NCBI GenBank assembly: GCA_036508635.1
Contig: DATCGY010000259.1
Span: 1-14,622 of the forward strand
Reading direction: 5' to 3'
Source: FEN-727 sp036508635
GTDB lineage: Bacteria; Actinomycetota; Geothermincolia; Fen-727; Anoxymicrobiaceae
DNA: 14,622 nucleotides
Shown here: positions 1 to 7,452 of the stretch, in pieces
Position numbering within the stretch: position 1 is the first letter of the stretch
How the letters are laid out: every line of letters begins with the position of its first letter
Program-made: the position numbers and the translations under genes
Notes under the pieces: model-generated
The model's database searches: none
What the model was told of the DNA's origin: nothing
What the model saw: the letters and a program-made list of their open reading frames with translations, nothing else

Positions 1-548
1 GGGCTTTTCCATGAAGATGCGTTCACGTCGGCGTCGACAGTGATCTTTCTCCTGGAATCCATGTCGTCGACGTAGACGGCGTGCAGCCTGTCTCCTTCGA
101 TTCGGAAAGCGCTTGTCCTCAGTGCCCTTGACCGGGTGGAGATGTTTCGGGCGGCGTAGTAGATGAACACCACGGAAAGCGACATGAGGACCACGCACGA
201 TATCTTCCCCAGCAGAAGCGCGTTCAGCATCGACATCTGCCCCATGAAAATGCTCGGTATCGCGTATATCGGCAGCGCGGCAACTGCGCTGCCGAGGTTG
301 AACACCGAGAAGTAATGGCCATTGTGCGGGAAAAGGTAATAAGTCGTGCCGACCTGCCTGGAGAGCACGTCGAGTGCGACCGTGTGCTTTCGAAGGATCA
401 TCCAGGGTAGCCAGCAGTTCGAGATAGTGTCGGTCGCCATTACTATCTTGAGCGTTAAAACATATAAGACGACGAAAAGAACGAACAGGAGGAAACCGGG
501 TGAACTGATAAAACGCTTGATCGCCTTAAGAAGCCCGGTTTTTTCCAA
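1..548 (-). CDS. Polytopic membrane protein, possible GT-C-type glycosyltransferase (partial)
   Basis: An open minus-strand frame runs from a TTG at 548-546 to the left edge with no stop, giving about 182 residues of an incomplete protein. GGGAG lies six bases before the TTG, which decided the start; no in-frame ATG exists and stops lie further upstream. Hydrophobic segments are seen at about residues 19-38, 85-103 and 110-132. Between the first two is a polar stretch with ATDT (38-41), LPWMILR (47-53) and HNGHYFSVFNLGSA (75-88). That pattern (acidic residue after TM1, a short run ending in Leu-Arg, then Gly-His before a small-residue helix) recalls predicted integral membrane GT-C/PMT-like mannosyltransferases. 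This family call is inference. After TM3 the chain turns hydrophilic, unlike a typical GT-C protein, so another membrane family is possible. It is transcribed away from rpmE. Confidence 0.55.
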   Translation of the reverse strand, partial: MEKTGLLKAIKRFISSPGFLLFVLFVVLYVLTLKIVMATDTISNCWLPWMILRKHTVALDVLSRQVGTTYYLFPHNGHYFSVFNLGSAVAALPIYAIPSIFMGQMSMLNALLLGKISCVVLMSLSVVFIYYAARNISTRSRALRTSAFRIEGDRLHAVYVDDMDSRRKITVDADVNASSWKS

Positions 549-724
549 TACGGTCTCCCGTGAAGATCCTTCCCAAGCGGCTTCCAAACCGGTGGCGCTC
601 CATTCCCAAATCAGACCCGCCGGTTAGCCCGGACCTTATTCCTGGCAGAAAGGGATGGTCCCGTAAGACCTATAGGAGTCGAATTCTCGAGATGTTCATC
701 CCATCGGGCAATTACTTGCACATG

Positions 725-733
725 ATTATAACA
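725..733 (-). promoter_or_regulatory. Extended -10 promoter for the 1-548 gene
   Basis: Reading the minus strand, TG-T-TATAAT is present: a perfect consensus -10 hexamer (730-725) with the TG extension at 733-732. No good -35 lies 17 bases upstream, which fits an extended -10 promoter. Predicted transcription start is near 718. Confidence 0.5.
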
Positions 734-804
734 CTGCCCGATTTCGGTCGGCGCCGGCGAGGCGTTTGAAAAAGGACAGGTGATGATACGGTTGATGGGT
801 GCAG

Positions 805-833
805 TTGTTCGAGAGGCGGACCTGTGCTACCAT
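805..833 (+). promoter_or_regulatory. Candidate promoter for rpmE
   Basis: TTGTTC at 805-810 and TACCAT at 828-833 are separated by exactly 17 bases and sit about 38 bases before the rpmE start. The hexamers match consensus at 3/6 and 4/6, so strength is moderate. No closer candidate is visible. Confidence 0.4.
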
Positions 834-870
834 CTCTGGTGAATCCCAGAAAAGAACCGGGAGTAAAGTT

Positions 871-1113
871 TTGAAGAAAGGCATACATCCAGATTACATG
901 GAGACGACGGTAAAATGCTCCTGTGGCGATTCTTTTGTCACGAGGTCGACCAAACCTGAGCTACACGTCGAGATCTGCTCTCAGTGCCACCCGTTCTATA
1001 CCGGCAAGCAGAAGCTGGTTGACTCGGGGGGTCGCGTCGAGAGGTTCCAGAAGCGTTATCAGTCCCACCTGAACGTAAAGGAAGGCAAGGGGAAAAGCTC
1101 CCCTTCGTCCTAG
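871..1113 (+). CDS. rpmE: 50S ribosomal protein L31, zinc-binding form
   Basis: This encodes bL31, a small protein of the large ribosomal subunit at the intersubunit bridge. The 80-residue product starts with KKGIHPDY, the family's N-terminal signature. It carries CSC at residues 16-18 and CSQCHPFYTGKQ at 36-47, so the four cysteines of the zinc-containing form are present. The frame is open upstream to 799, but family alignment begins at the TTG at 871-873, preceded by GGGAG with a 7-base spacer. The C-terminus has a short Lys/Ser tail. It opens the housekeeping block, as rpmE does next to prfA in many Gram-positive genomes. Zn-type L31 is often paired with a Zn-free paralogue under zinc limitation; no paralogue is in this window. 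Confidence 0.95.
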   Translation: MKKGIHPDYMETTVKCSCGDSFVTRSTKPELHVEICSQCHPFYTGKQKLVDSGGRVERFQKRYQSHLNVKEGKGKSSPSS

Positions 1114-1149
1114 CACTGACACAGGTGCACAGCTCATTGCGGGGCCAAA

Positions 1150-2214
1150 TTGCCGCCTACTACTGAGTCGCGTCCTGAAATCCAGATAGGTGGCCAGGCC
1201 GTCATCGAGGGAGTTGTCATGCGGGGCCCCGAAAAGTGGGCGCTGGCCGTTCGCCGTCCCGCTGGCGATATGTACGTATCGGTAAACCCCACGATGACCC
1301 TCGCGCAAAGGTATCCGCGCTACAACAAGTTCCTAATCAGGGGTATCTTCGCGTTGGTCGACTCGCTCGTGATCGGTATCAAGTCGCTTACGGTCAGCGG
1401 AGCAATATCGCTCGAAGAGCTCGACGAGCCAGAGGCGGCGGAGCAAGAGGCCGGGACCGCCGAGCCAGGGACGACCGCGGATGAGCGGATTAAGACCGCT
1501 GAACCGGAGACGGTGGTTGGCGAACCAACCGAGGCTGCAAGCGAAGAGCCATCTGACATGGCCGAGCAGGTGACGACACGCGACGAGGCAGCCGAAGAGG
1601 CAACCGCTTCTCTCTCGAGCATCGCCATTGTCATCGCGATGACGTTTTCCCTGGCGCTGTTTCTGACGATATTCATCATACTGCCCGCGGTCATAGCCAA
1701 CTCGCTGAACCCGTACATACACAACACGGTCGTCTACAACCTCATTGAAGGCGCCATCCGCATAGCGATATTCGTCGGGTACCTGGCGGTTGTCTCGCTG
1801 ATGCCCGATATCAGGAGGGTATTCCAGTACCACGGCGCGGAGCACAAGGCAGTTCACGCCTACGAAGCCGGGTTGCCGCTGACACCGGAAAACGCTTCGA
1901 AATGCAGTGCCGCGCACGTTCGCTGCGGCACGGCGTTCATAATGATAGTGTTGATAATCAGCATCCTGGTTTTCTCGCTGATGGGGCGCCCGGCGCTGTG
2001 GATCCGGGTGCTGGAGCGGCTTGCGGTAATACCTCTGGTGGCCGCATTTTCGTATGAGATGATCAAGATCGCCGGAAGGCACGAGAACGCTCTGGCCGTC
2101 AGGATAATCATGGCGCCGGGACTCTGGCTTCAGCGGCTCACGACCCGCGAGCCGGACGAGGGCCAACTCGAGGTCGCCATCGAATCGCTGAACGCCGCGC
2201 TGGGCAAGACCTGA
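1150..2214 (+). CDS. DUF1385 family membrane protein (YqhQ-like) with acidic linker
   Basis: A 354-residue protein of the DUF1385 family, whose function is not established. The N-terminal signature IGGQAVIEGVVMRGP is at residues 13-27. Further family motifs are YHGAEHKAVHAYEAG (227-241), with two histidines that could bind metal, and CSAAHVRCGTAFIMIV (252-267). Hydrophobic helices are near 63-80, 157-185, 203-218, 264-279 and about 290-305. Residues about 89-155 form a Glu/Ala/Thr/Pro-rich low-complexity stretch between the first helix and the main membrane domain, which looks like a lineage-specific insertion. The start is TTG at 1150, chosen because the family signature begins soon after; GGGG lies just upstream. 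It is 36 bp after rpmE and 48 bp before prfA, so co-transcription is likely. Confidence 0.9.
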   Translation: MPPTTESRPEIQIGGQAVIEGVVMRGPEKWALAVRRPAGDMYVSVNPTMTLAQRYPRYNKFLIRGIFALVDSLVIGIKSLTVSGAISLEELDEPEAAEQEAGTAEPGTTADERIKTAEPETVVGEPTEAASEEPSDMAEQVTTRDEAAEEATASLSSIAIVIAMTFSLALFLTIFIILPAVIANSLNPYIHNTVVYNLIEGAIRIAIFVGYLAVVSLMPDIRRVFQYHGAEHKAVHAYEAGLPLTPENASKCSAAHVRCGTAFIMIVLIISILVFSLMGRPALWIRVLERLAVIPLVAAFSYEMIKIAGRHENALAVRIIMAPGLWLQRLTTREPDEGQLEVAIESLNAALGKT

Positions 2215-2262
2215 AAGAGCATTCTGAAAGCCCGTCAAGACCCTTGAACCGCAGGAAAGAGA

Positions 2263-3336
2263 ATGTTCGAAAAGCTCGACTCCCTCAAAAGAAGATTTGA
2301 TGAGATAACCGAGAAGATGGCCGAGCCTTCAGTCGTCGCCGACCGCAAGGCCTACCAGGAACTCGTCCGTGAGCGCGTGGCTCTGGACGAGGTCGTCAGC
2401 GCCTACAACCACTACCTCGACCTCCAGCGCCAGCTCGAGGAAGCTCGCGCGCTGCTCTCCGAGGAGCAGGATCGCGAGATGGCCGAGTTCGTACGCGCGG
2501 AGGTCGAGGAGCTCGAGGCTGCCATCGCGGAGCTCGAGTCGCGCATCAAGGTACTTCTCCTGCCGCGGGACGAGTTCGCGAACAAGGACGTTATCGTAGA
2601 GATACGCGCAGGCACCGGAGGCGACGAGGCCGCACTGTTCGCCGGCGACCTCTTCCGGATGTACTCGCGCTACGCGGAGAAACACGGCTGGAAGGTCGAG
2701 ACGCTCTCCACGAGCCCGTCGGACGCGGGCGGATTCAAAGAAGTCATATTCTCGGTGAGAGGCCGCGACGTTTGGCGCCATATGAAGTACGAGTCGGGAG
2801 TCCACAGGGTGCAGCGGGTCCCGGTCACTGAATCGGGCGGCCGTATCCACACTTCAACTTCAACGGTGGCGATTCTGCCGGAGGCTGAGGATGTCGACGT
2901 CCAGATCGACCCGTCTGACCTCAAGATAGACGTGTTCCGCTCGACCGGCCCGGGTGGACAGTCGGTCAACACAACCGATTCCGCCGTGCGTGTGACGCAC
3001 AAGCCGACGGGCATGGTCGTCTCATGCCAGGACGAGAAATCGCAGCTCCAGAACAAGGAGAAGGCGATAAGGATTCAAAGGGCCCGCCTTCTCGAGGCCG
3101 CACGCGAGCAGCGGCAGGAGGAGGAAGCCGAGCAGAGACGCAAACAAGTCGGAACCGGTGAGCGTAGCGAAAAGATCAGGACCTACAACTTCCCGCAGGG
3201 CCGCGTAACCGACCACCGCATAGGTCTTACCCTCCACAAGCTCTCTGATGTGCTCGAGGGCGACCTCGACGATATGGCGGATGCCCTGACCGAGGCCGAA
3301 CACGCTAAAGCGCTCAAGGAAGTGGATCGCGCTTGA
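2263..3336 (+). CDS. prfA: Peptide chain release factor 1
   Basis: RF1 recognises UAA and UAG stop codons in the ribosomal A site and triggers hydrolysis of peptidyl-tRNA. The 357-residue length is normal for the family. The tripeptide anticodon region reads PVT at residues 187-189 in the context HRVQRVPVTESGGRIHTS, the RF1 P-x-T form and not the SPF of RF2. The catalytic GGQ is at 231-233 within RSTGPGGQSVNTTDSAVR; its Gln is the target of PrmC, encoded immediately downstream. The N-terminal third is a long charged helical domain typical of domain 1. The ATG is preceded by AGGA with suitable spacing. The last codons overlap the prmC start by 4 bp (TTGA), implying translational coupling. Confidence 0.97.
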   Translation: MFEKLDSLKRRFDEITEKMAEPSVVADRKAYQELVRERVALDEVVSAYNHYLDLQRQLEEARALLSEEQDREMAEFVRAEVEELEAAIAELESRIKVLLLPRDEFANKDVIVEIRAGTGGDEAALFAGDLFRMYSRYAEKHGWKVETLSTSPSDAGGFKEVIFSVRGRDVWRHMKYESGVHRVQRVPVTESGGRIHTSTSTVAILPEAEDVDVQIDPSDLKIDVFRSTGPGGQSVNTTDSAVRVTHKPTGMVVSCQDEKSQLQNKEKAIRIQRARLLEAAREQRQEEEAEQRRKQVGTGERSEKIRTYNFPQGRVTDHRIGLTLHKLSDVLEGDLDDMADALTEAEHAKALKEVDRA

Positions 3337-4253
3337 ACCTGGTCGAGTACCTCAAAAAGGCGACCGATTACCTCGAGCGGCACGACATCGCATCACCAAG
3401 GTTCAACGCCGAGCTTCTTCTGTCAAGCATGCTGGGTATCTCGCGCCTCGATATCTACACCGGCTTTGAGCGCGTCCTGACGGAGGCGGAATCCCGGGAA
3501 TACCGCGAGCTCATAGTGAAGCGGGTGGCCGGTGCTCCGCTGCAGTACCTGACGGGTGAAGTGGGTTTCAGGACCCTCGTGCTCGAGATGACGCCCGGCG
3601 TCTTCATCCCCAGGCCCGAGACGGAGGTGCTCGTCGAGAAGGCGCTTGAGGTCCTGCCGGTCGGCGAGATGGACATACTCGACCTCGGTTGCGGCAACGG
3701 CTGTATCGCATTGAGCATCGTCGAAGAACGCACCGGCGCGAGGGTCACCGCGGTCGACTGCGAGCGAACCGCGGTGGAGCTTTCTCTCAGAAACGCCGAG
3801 CGAACCGGGCTTACCGAGCGGACGACCGTCCTCGAAGGCGACCTCTTCGAGCCTCTGGATGGCGCTGCAAGATCTTTTGATGCGATTATCTCCAACCCTC
3901 CGTACGTACCCGACGGCGCCGCTGAATCGATGATGCCGGAAGTGCGCGACCACGAGCCGCCCCGCGCGCTGTTCGCGGGTCCCGACGGGCTTGACGTCAT
4001 CAAGAGGATTGTAGCTGGCGCCCCTGAATACCTGACGGTGGGAGGATGGCTCCTGCTCGAAGTCGACGAGAGCCACGCCGGCAAAGTGGTGGAGCTGCTG
4101 GAGCCCACGGGCGATAGCGCGACACCACGGATGGAGCCCGCTCGCGATGGAATCCGCTGGTCTGATGTCGAGGTTTTTAACGACCTCGCCGGCCGACCAC
4201 GGGTGGTAAGGGCGAGGCTCGCTTCCGGAGGTGGGGGAGATGCTCCGGATTAA
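3333..4253 (+). CDS. prmC: Release factor glutamine methyltransferase
   Basis: PrmC (HemK) uses S-adenosylmethionine to N5-methylate the Gln of the GGQ motif of release factors. The 306-residue protein shows an N-terminal helical substrate-binding domain (residues about 1-75, ending in PLQYLTGEVGF). Next come FIPRPETEVLVE (91-102), the SAM-binding loop DLGCGNGCIAL (117-127) and the catalytic NPPY at 188-191, which positions the glutamine amide. The TTG start at 3333 overlaps the prfA stop, the usual arrangement of these partner genes. The C-terminal region after residue about 255 is somewhat extended and ends in a Gly/Asp-rich tail. The 3' end overlaps the next gene by 14 bp. Confidence 0.95.
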   Translation: MNLVEYLKKATDYLERHDIASPRFNAELLLSSMLGISRLDIYTGFERVLTEAESREYRELIVKRVAGAPLQYLTGEVGFRTLVLEMTPGVFIPRPETEVLVEKALEVLPVGEMDILDLGCGNGCIALSIVEERTGARVTAVDCERTAVELSLRNAERTGLTERTTVLEGDLFEPLDGAARSFDAIISNPPYVPDGAAESMMPEVRDHEPPRALFAGPDGLDVIKRIVAGAPEYLTVGGWLLLEVDESHAGKVVELLEPTGDSATPRMEPARDGIRWSDVEVFNDLAGRPRVVRARLASGGGGDAPD

Positions 4254-4884
4254 CATCATGGCGGGGTTTGACCCCGCTGACGTGCAGCGCGCGGCTAAGG
4301 TGCTGTGCGACGGAGGAATAGGGATAATACCGACCGACACCGTGTACGGCATCGCCGCTCTGGCGAGAGATGCCAACGCGGTATCACGCGTGCTCGATAT
4401 GAAGCGGCGTGGGCCAGACAAGCCCTTGCCCGTTCAGGTTGCCTCCATGCGCCAGGCCGACGAGCTCGCGGTCATGGACAGCCGCGCACGTGCGCTGGCG
4501 GCGCGATACTGGCCCGGGGCGCTGACCCTGGTGGTCCCACGCAAGAAGGGAGGTCCTCACCTGGCGTTCCAGGAGCAGGGCAACATCGGACTCAGGATTC
4601 CCGACGACCTTTTCTGCGTATCGCTTATAGAGCACGCGGGCTACCTTGTTCTTCCCAGCGCTAACCTGCCGGGCGAAAATGCCCCGGACTGCCTTTCAGC
4701 AGTCAGAAGCGACCTGCTCGAGGCAGTCGATTTCGTTGTAAACGGTGGTGTGTGTCCTCTTGGAAGCGAGTCAAGTGTCGTCGAAGTTATAGATGGGGTA
4801 AAGGTGCTCCGCGCCGGAGCGATTCCCAATGACGAGATAAAGAGGGTCGCACTCGCCCATGATGAAGGCGCAGTCGATGCCTGA
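4240..4884 (+). CDS. tsaC: L-threonylcarbamoyladenylate synthase (YrdC/TsaC type)
   Basis: Predicted to make threonylcarbamoyl-AMP from threonine, bicarbonate and ATP, the first step of tRNA t6A37 modification. Motifs: GGIGIIPTDTVYGIAALA (25-42), the KRR-containing strand motif KRRGPDKPLPVQV (55-67), WPGALTLVVP (91-100), SANLPGENAP (140-149) and ESSVV (177-181). At 214 residues it is the short YrdC-only form, lacking the extra C-terminal Sua5 domain of B. subtilis YwlC. I chose ATG 4240, eight bases after GGAGG; a GTG at 4231 in the same frame would overlap that ribosome site. It overlaps prmC by 14 bp and the phosphatase by 8 bp, so it is part of the same operon. Confidence 0.92.
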   Translation: MLRINIMAGFDPADVQRAAKVLCDGGIGIIPTDTVYGIAALARDANAVSRVLDMKRRGPDKPLPVQVASMRQADELAVMDSRARALAARYWPGALTLVVPRKKGGPHLAFQEQGNIGLRIPDDLFCVSLIEHAGYLVLPSANLPGENAPDCLSAVRSDLLEAVDFVVNGGVCPLGSESSVVEVIDGVKVLRAGAIPNDEIKRVALAHDEGAVDA

Positions 4885-5488
4885 ACTGTTTCGGATACTC
4901 TTCGTGTGCACGGGGAACATATGCCGGAGCCCGATGGCTGAAGGCATAGCCCGTTCGCGGACAGTGGCGCTCGACCCGGCGGACAAAGCGGGCCTGCGCG
5001 TCGCATCTGCTGGAATAGCGGCACTGTCCGGAGACCCCGCAACGTTCGAAGCTACTCTGGCGATGCGCCGGCGAGGCATCGATATAGGTGCTCACCGGGC
5101 GCGCCAGCTTACCAGTACAATCCTCCAGGAGAGCGACCTCCTCCTTACCATGGAACGGATGCAATCAAGGCGCGCGCTTGCCGTCAAAGTGCCGAACCGG
5201 CACTACGTCTATCGCCTTCTCAACCTTGGGGAGATCGCGGGAGAGCTCCTTCGCGCACCGCGCGGGCAATGCTCCGGTAGCCACGACCCGGACCCCTCCA
5301 GGGCGCTCGAGCGTCTTGTGTACGAAGCCGATGAGATCGACCGGCGAGACGACTGGCAGCTACGGGACTTCAACTACGAGGTGCGCGATCCCGTAGGTAT
5401 GCCGTTCGCGGAATACGAGGCAGTCGCTGACGTGCTCACCCCGGCCATCGATAACATCTTGCGGGTCCTCCTGAAGAACGGTAGATGA
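4877..5488 (+). CDS. Low-molecular-weight protein phosphatase
   Basis: A cysteine-dependent phosphatase of the LMW-PTP/arsenate reductase-like fold. The P-loop VCTGNICRSPMAE spans residues 10-22, with nucleophile Cys11 and phosphate-binding Arg17. The acid loop YEVRDPVGMPFAEYEAV is at 167-183, with general acid Asp171 followed by Pro. At 203 residues it is longer than the usual ~150; the extra sequence lies at about 110-165, before the acid loop. Residue 15 is Ile. In the arginine phosphatase YwlE this position is Thr, and the Thr/Ile difference is reported to separate phosphoarginine from phosphotyrosine preference, so a tyrosine phosphatase is inferred. The start ATG 4877 has GAAGG about 8 bases upstream and overlaps the preceding stop. 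An ATG at 4859 is a longer alternative. Confidence 0.9.
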   Translation: MPELFRILFVCTGNICRSPMAEGIARSRTVALDPADKAGLRVASAGIAALSGDPATFEATLAMRRRGIDIGAHRARQLTSTILQESDLLLTMERMQSRRALAVKVPNRHYVYRLLNLGEIAGELLRAPRGQCSGSHDPDPSRALERLVYEADEIDRRDDWQLRDFNYEVRDPVGMPFAEYEAVADVLTPAIDNILRVLLKNGR

Positions 5489-5537
5489 TACCCGCTCCCG
5501 GACTTGCCCGGTCGATTAAGTATCCTTCTCGCCTCCG

Positions 5538-5546
5538 TGTTAAAAT
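5538..5546 (+). promoter_or_regulatory. Internal extended -10 promoter for rpiB-glyA
   Basis: TG-T-TAAAAT occurs 33 bases before rpiB: a 5/6 match to TATAAT (5541-5546) with the TG extension at 5538-5539. No good -35 is present. It resembles the TGtTATAAT element at 725-733 and would let rpiB-glyA be transcribed separately from the upstream translation genes. The 90-bp gap here is by far the longest within the plus-strand block. Confidence 0.4.
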
Positions 5547-5578
5547 CTGGCATAGCCACCGCGCGTAAGAGGTGAGAC

Positions 5579-6070
5579 ATGCCGGATGAAAGCAGTCACC
5601 GGTTGGTCGCGATAGGTAGCGACCATGCCGGTTTCAAGCTCAAGGAAAAACTCAAAGAAGAGATCGCGGGCATGGGGTACGGGGTCCTGGACATGGGGAC
5701 CGACTCCGATGATTCGTGTGACTATCCCGACTTCGCTTTGCCGGTCGCGGAGGCTGTCAGTCGTAACAAAGCGTGGAGGGGCGTTCTCATCTGCGGTTCC
5801 GGCGCGGGGATGACGATGGTAGCCAACAAGGTCCCGGGAGTGCGGGCAGCCACATGCAACGATAGCTACGCCGCTGAGTATTGCCGGCTGCACAACGACG
5901 CGAACATCGTCACGATGGGGGCAAGGATAATAAACGAGGTCCAGGCCGGGAACATCGCCAGGGCGTTCCTCGAGACAGCATACGAAGGCAACGAGCCGGA
6001 TGGCTATCGCCACGCCGCCAGGCTGTATAAGCTCGAACAGGTAGAGAGTAAGTATATGAAGGAGCAGTAA
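5579..6070 (+). CDS. rpiB: Ribose-5-phosphate isomerase B
   Basis: Interconverts ribose 5-phosphate and ribulose 5-phosphate in the pentose phosphate pathway (RpiB/LacAB family). The 163-residue protein begins with AIGSDHAGFKLKEKLKE (11-27), the family's substrate-binding signature. It has CDYPDFALPVAEAV (47-60) and the catalytic-cysteine loop LICGSGAGMTMVANKVPGVR (70-89, Cys72), where most relatives read CGTGIGMSIAANK. HNDANIVTMGARI (105-117) is the conserved phosphate-binding region. A strong GAGGTGA ribosome site precedes the ATG. glyA starts within 2 bp of the stop, so the pair is co-transcribed, as the orthologues are neighbours in Bacillus. Confidence 0.93.
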   Translation: MPDESSHRLVAIGSDHAGFKLKEKLKEEIAGMGYGVLDMGTDSDDSCDYPDFALPVAEAVSRNKAWRGVLICGSGAGMTMVANKVPGVRAATCNDSYAAEYCRLHNDANIVTMGARIINEVQAGNIARAFLETAYEGNEPDGYRHAARLYKLEQVESKYMKEQ

Positions 6071-6071
6071 G

Positions 6072-7337
6072 TTGGAACACGATAGCGGGAGCTGTTGGTC
6101 CGCGCTGGAGCGCTTCGACCCGGAGGTGGTCAAGGTTGTGCGTGACGAGGTGCGGCGCGAGCGCGAAAAGATCAACCTGATCGCAAGCGAAAACTACGCG
6201 TCCCCGGCGGTCCTGGAGGCGCAGGGCTCGGTTCTAACCAACAAGTACGCCGAAGGTTACCCTGACAGGCGCTATTACTCCGGTTGCGAGGTTGCAGACG
6301 CCGCTGAGAGCCTTGCCATAGAGAGGGCAAAAGAGCTGTTCGGGTGCGAGCATGCCAACGTCCAGCCCCATGCGGGCGCACAGGCCAACATGGCCGCCTA
6401 CATGACGGTCCTCGAGCCGGGCGAGACGCTCATGGCGATGGACCTGCGGTGCGGTGGGCACCTCACGCACGGCTCGTCCGTCAACTTCTCCGGCAAGCTC
6501 TACAGGACCGTCCACTATGGTGTCGACCGCGAGACCGAGGTGCTCGATTACGACGAGATCGCCAGCCTTGCCGAGGCGGAGCGCCCCCGTGTGATAATGG
6601 CGGGTGCGAGCTCGTACTCGCGGGCCATTGACTGCGCCAGGTTTCGGGAGATAGCGGACACTGTTGGCGCCCTGCTAATGATAGACATGGCCCATTTCGG
6701 TGGCCTCGTCGTGGGCGGGGTCCATCCCGATCCCATCCCGCACGCGGACTTCGTCACCGGCACGACGCACAAGACGATGCGCGGCCCGAGGGGCGGTTTC
6801 GTCCTCTCGCGCGCGGAGTACTGTGACCGTCTCGATGCCTCGGTGTTTCCCGGAACGCAGGGTGGACCCCTGATGCATGTTATCGCGGCCAAGGCGGTAT
6901 GTTTCAAAGAGGCGATGCAACCATCGTTCAAGATCTATCAAGAGACGATAGTCGCTAACGCTAGGGCGTTGTGTGACAGGCTTGCCTCCGACGACTTCAG
7001 GATAGTCTCTGGCGGCACCGAGAACCACCTGTTCATGATCGACCTGCGCCACCAGGGCATCACGGGTCACGTGGCGCAGGACGTGCTCGATTCCGTAGGC
7101 ATCAACGTCAACATGAACGAGATACCGTACGACGAACTGCCACCGACCGTCACGAGCGGTATCCGCATCGGTACGCCCGCCGTCACCACGCGCGGGATGA
7201 AGCCCGAGCATATGGACATCCTGGGCGAGCTCATAAGCCGCGCTCTCAAGAACAAGGACAACGAGTCGGTCCTCGAATCGGTGCGCTCCGGGGCGCGCGA
7301 GCTGATAGCCGGGTTTCCCCTTTATCCCGAGTTTTGA
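6072..7337 (+). CDS. glyA: Serine hydroxymethyltransferase
   Basis: PLP enzyme converting serine and tetrahydrofolate to glycine and 5,10-methylene-THF. The 421-residue length is standard. The PLP lysine is Lys234 in TGTTHKTMRGPRGG (229-242). Other signatures are NLIASENYASPAVLEAQGS (35-53), LTNKYAEGYPDRRYYSGCE (55-73), GGHLTHGSSVNFSGKLY (128-144) and IDMAHFGGLV (204-213). Several active-site positions are non-canonical: HAGAQAN (100-106) where most enzymes have HSGSQAN or HSGAQAN, RCGGH (126-130) where AHGGH is usual, and TGTTHK for TTTTHK. The stacking His130, the Lys and the Asp205/His207 pair are kept, so activity is likely. The start is TTG 6072, seven bases after GGAG and 2 bp after the rpiB stop. 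Confidence 0.93.
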   Translation: MEHDSGSCWSALERFDPEVVKVVRDEVRREREKINLIASENYASPAVLEAQGSVLTNKYAEGYPDRRYYSGCEVADAAESLAIERAKELFGCEHANVQPHAGAQANMAAYMTVLEPGETLMAMDLRCGGHLTHGSSVNFSGKLYRTVHYGVDRETEVLDYDEIASLAEAERPRVIMAGASSYSRAIDCARFREIADTVGALLMIDMAHFGGLVVGGVHPDPIPHADFVTGTTHKTMRGPRGGFVLSRAEYCDRLDASVFPGTQGGPLMHVIAAKAVCFKEAMQPSFKIYQETIVANARALCDRLASDDFRIVSGGTENHLFMIDLRHQGITGHVAQDVLDSVGINVNMNEIPYDELPPTVTSGIRIGTPAVTTRGMKPEHMDILGELISRALKNKDNESVLESVRSGARELIAGFPLYPEF

Positions 7338-7443
7338 GCTCCGGCGCGTCTGCCCGCGCACAGGCGAGAATTCGAGGTCTCGAAGGCATCCGTGCCGCGT
7401 CACGGTGGGGTGTTTCTTGACAACCTGCTCGGGCATGCCGTTG

Positions 7444-7452
7444 TGGTAAACT
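7444..7452 (+). promoter_or_regulatory. Candidate promoter of the sirtuin-UPF0182 pair
   Basis: TG-G-TAAACT looks like an extended -10 (TAAACT 7447-7452, TG at 7444-7445). A perfect TTGACA is present at 7417-7422, but the spacing to this -10 is 24 bases, too long for a normal sigma-70 promoter. Either the extended -10 works alone or the real -10 is elsewhere. Confidence 0.3.

Larger units (their letters stand above)
549..870. other. Divergent intergenic region between the membrane protein and rpmE
   Basis: This 322-bp stretch holds no convincing gene. Short frames here lack family features. It contains outward-facing promoter candidates for both neighbours (725-733 on minus, 805-833 on plus). 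The minus-strand transcript would carry a leader of roughly 170 bases before the TTG at 548. I see no terminator and no riboswitch motif I can name in that leader. Confidence 0.5.

Noticed and set aside
560..769. Small basic protein upstream of rpmE
   Set aside because: No ribosome site or recognisable domain; it overlaps the divergent promoter.
1333..2238. Long open frames antisense to DUF1385
   Set aside because: They mirror the codon pattern of the plus-strand gene, are Arg/Asp-rich and have no family features; the plus-strand product is clearly DUF1385.
3423..4421. 332-codon open frame antisense to prmC
   Set aside because: It crosses the prmC/tsaC junction on the opposite strand and has random composition; the sense genes are unambiguous.
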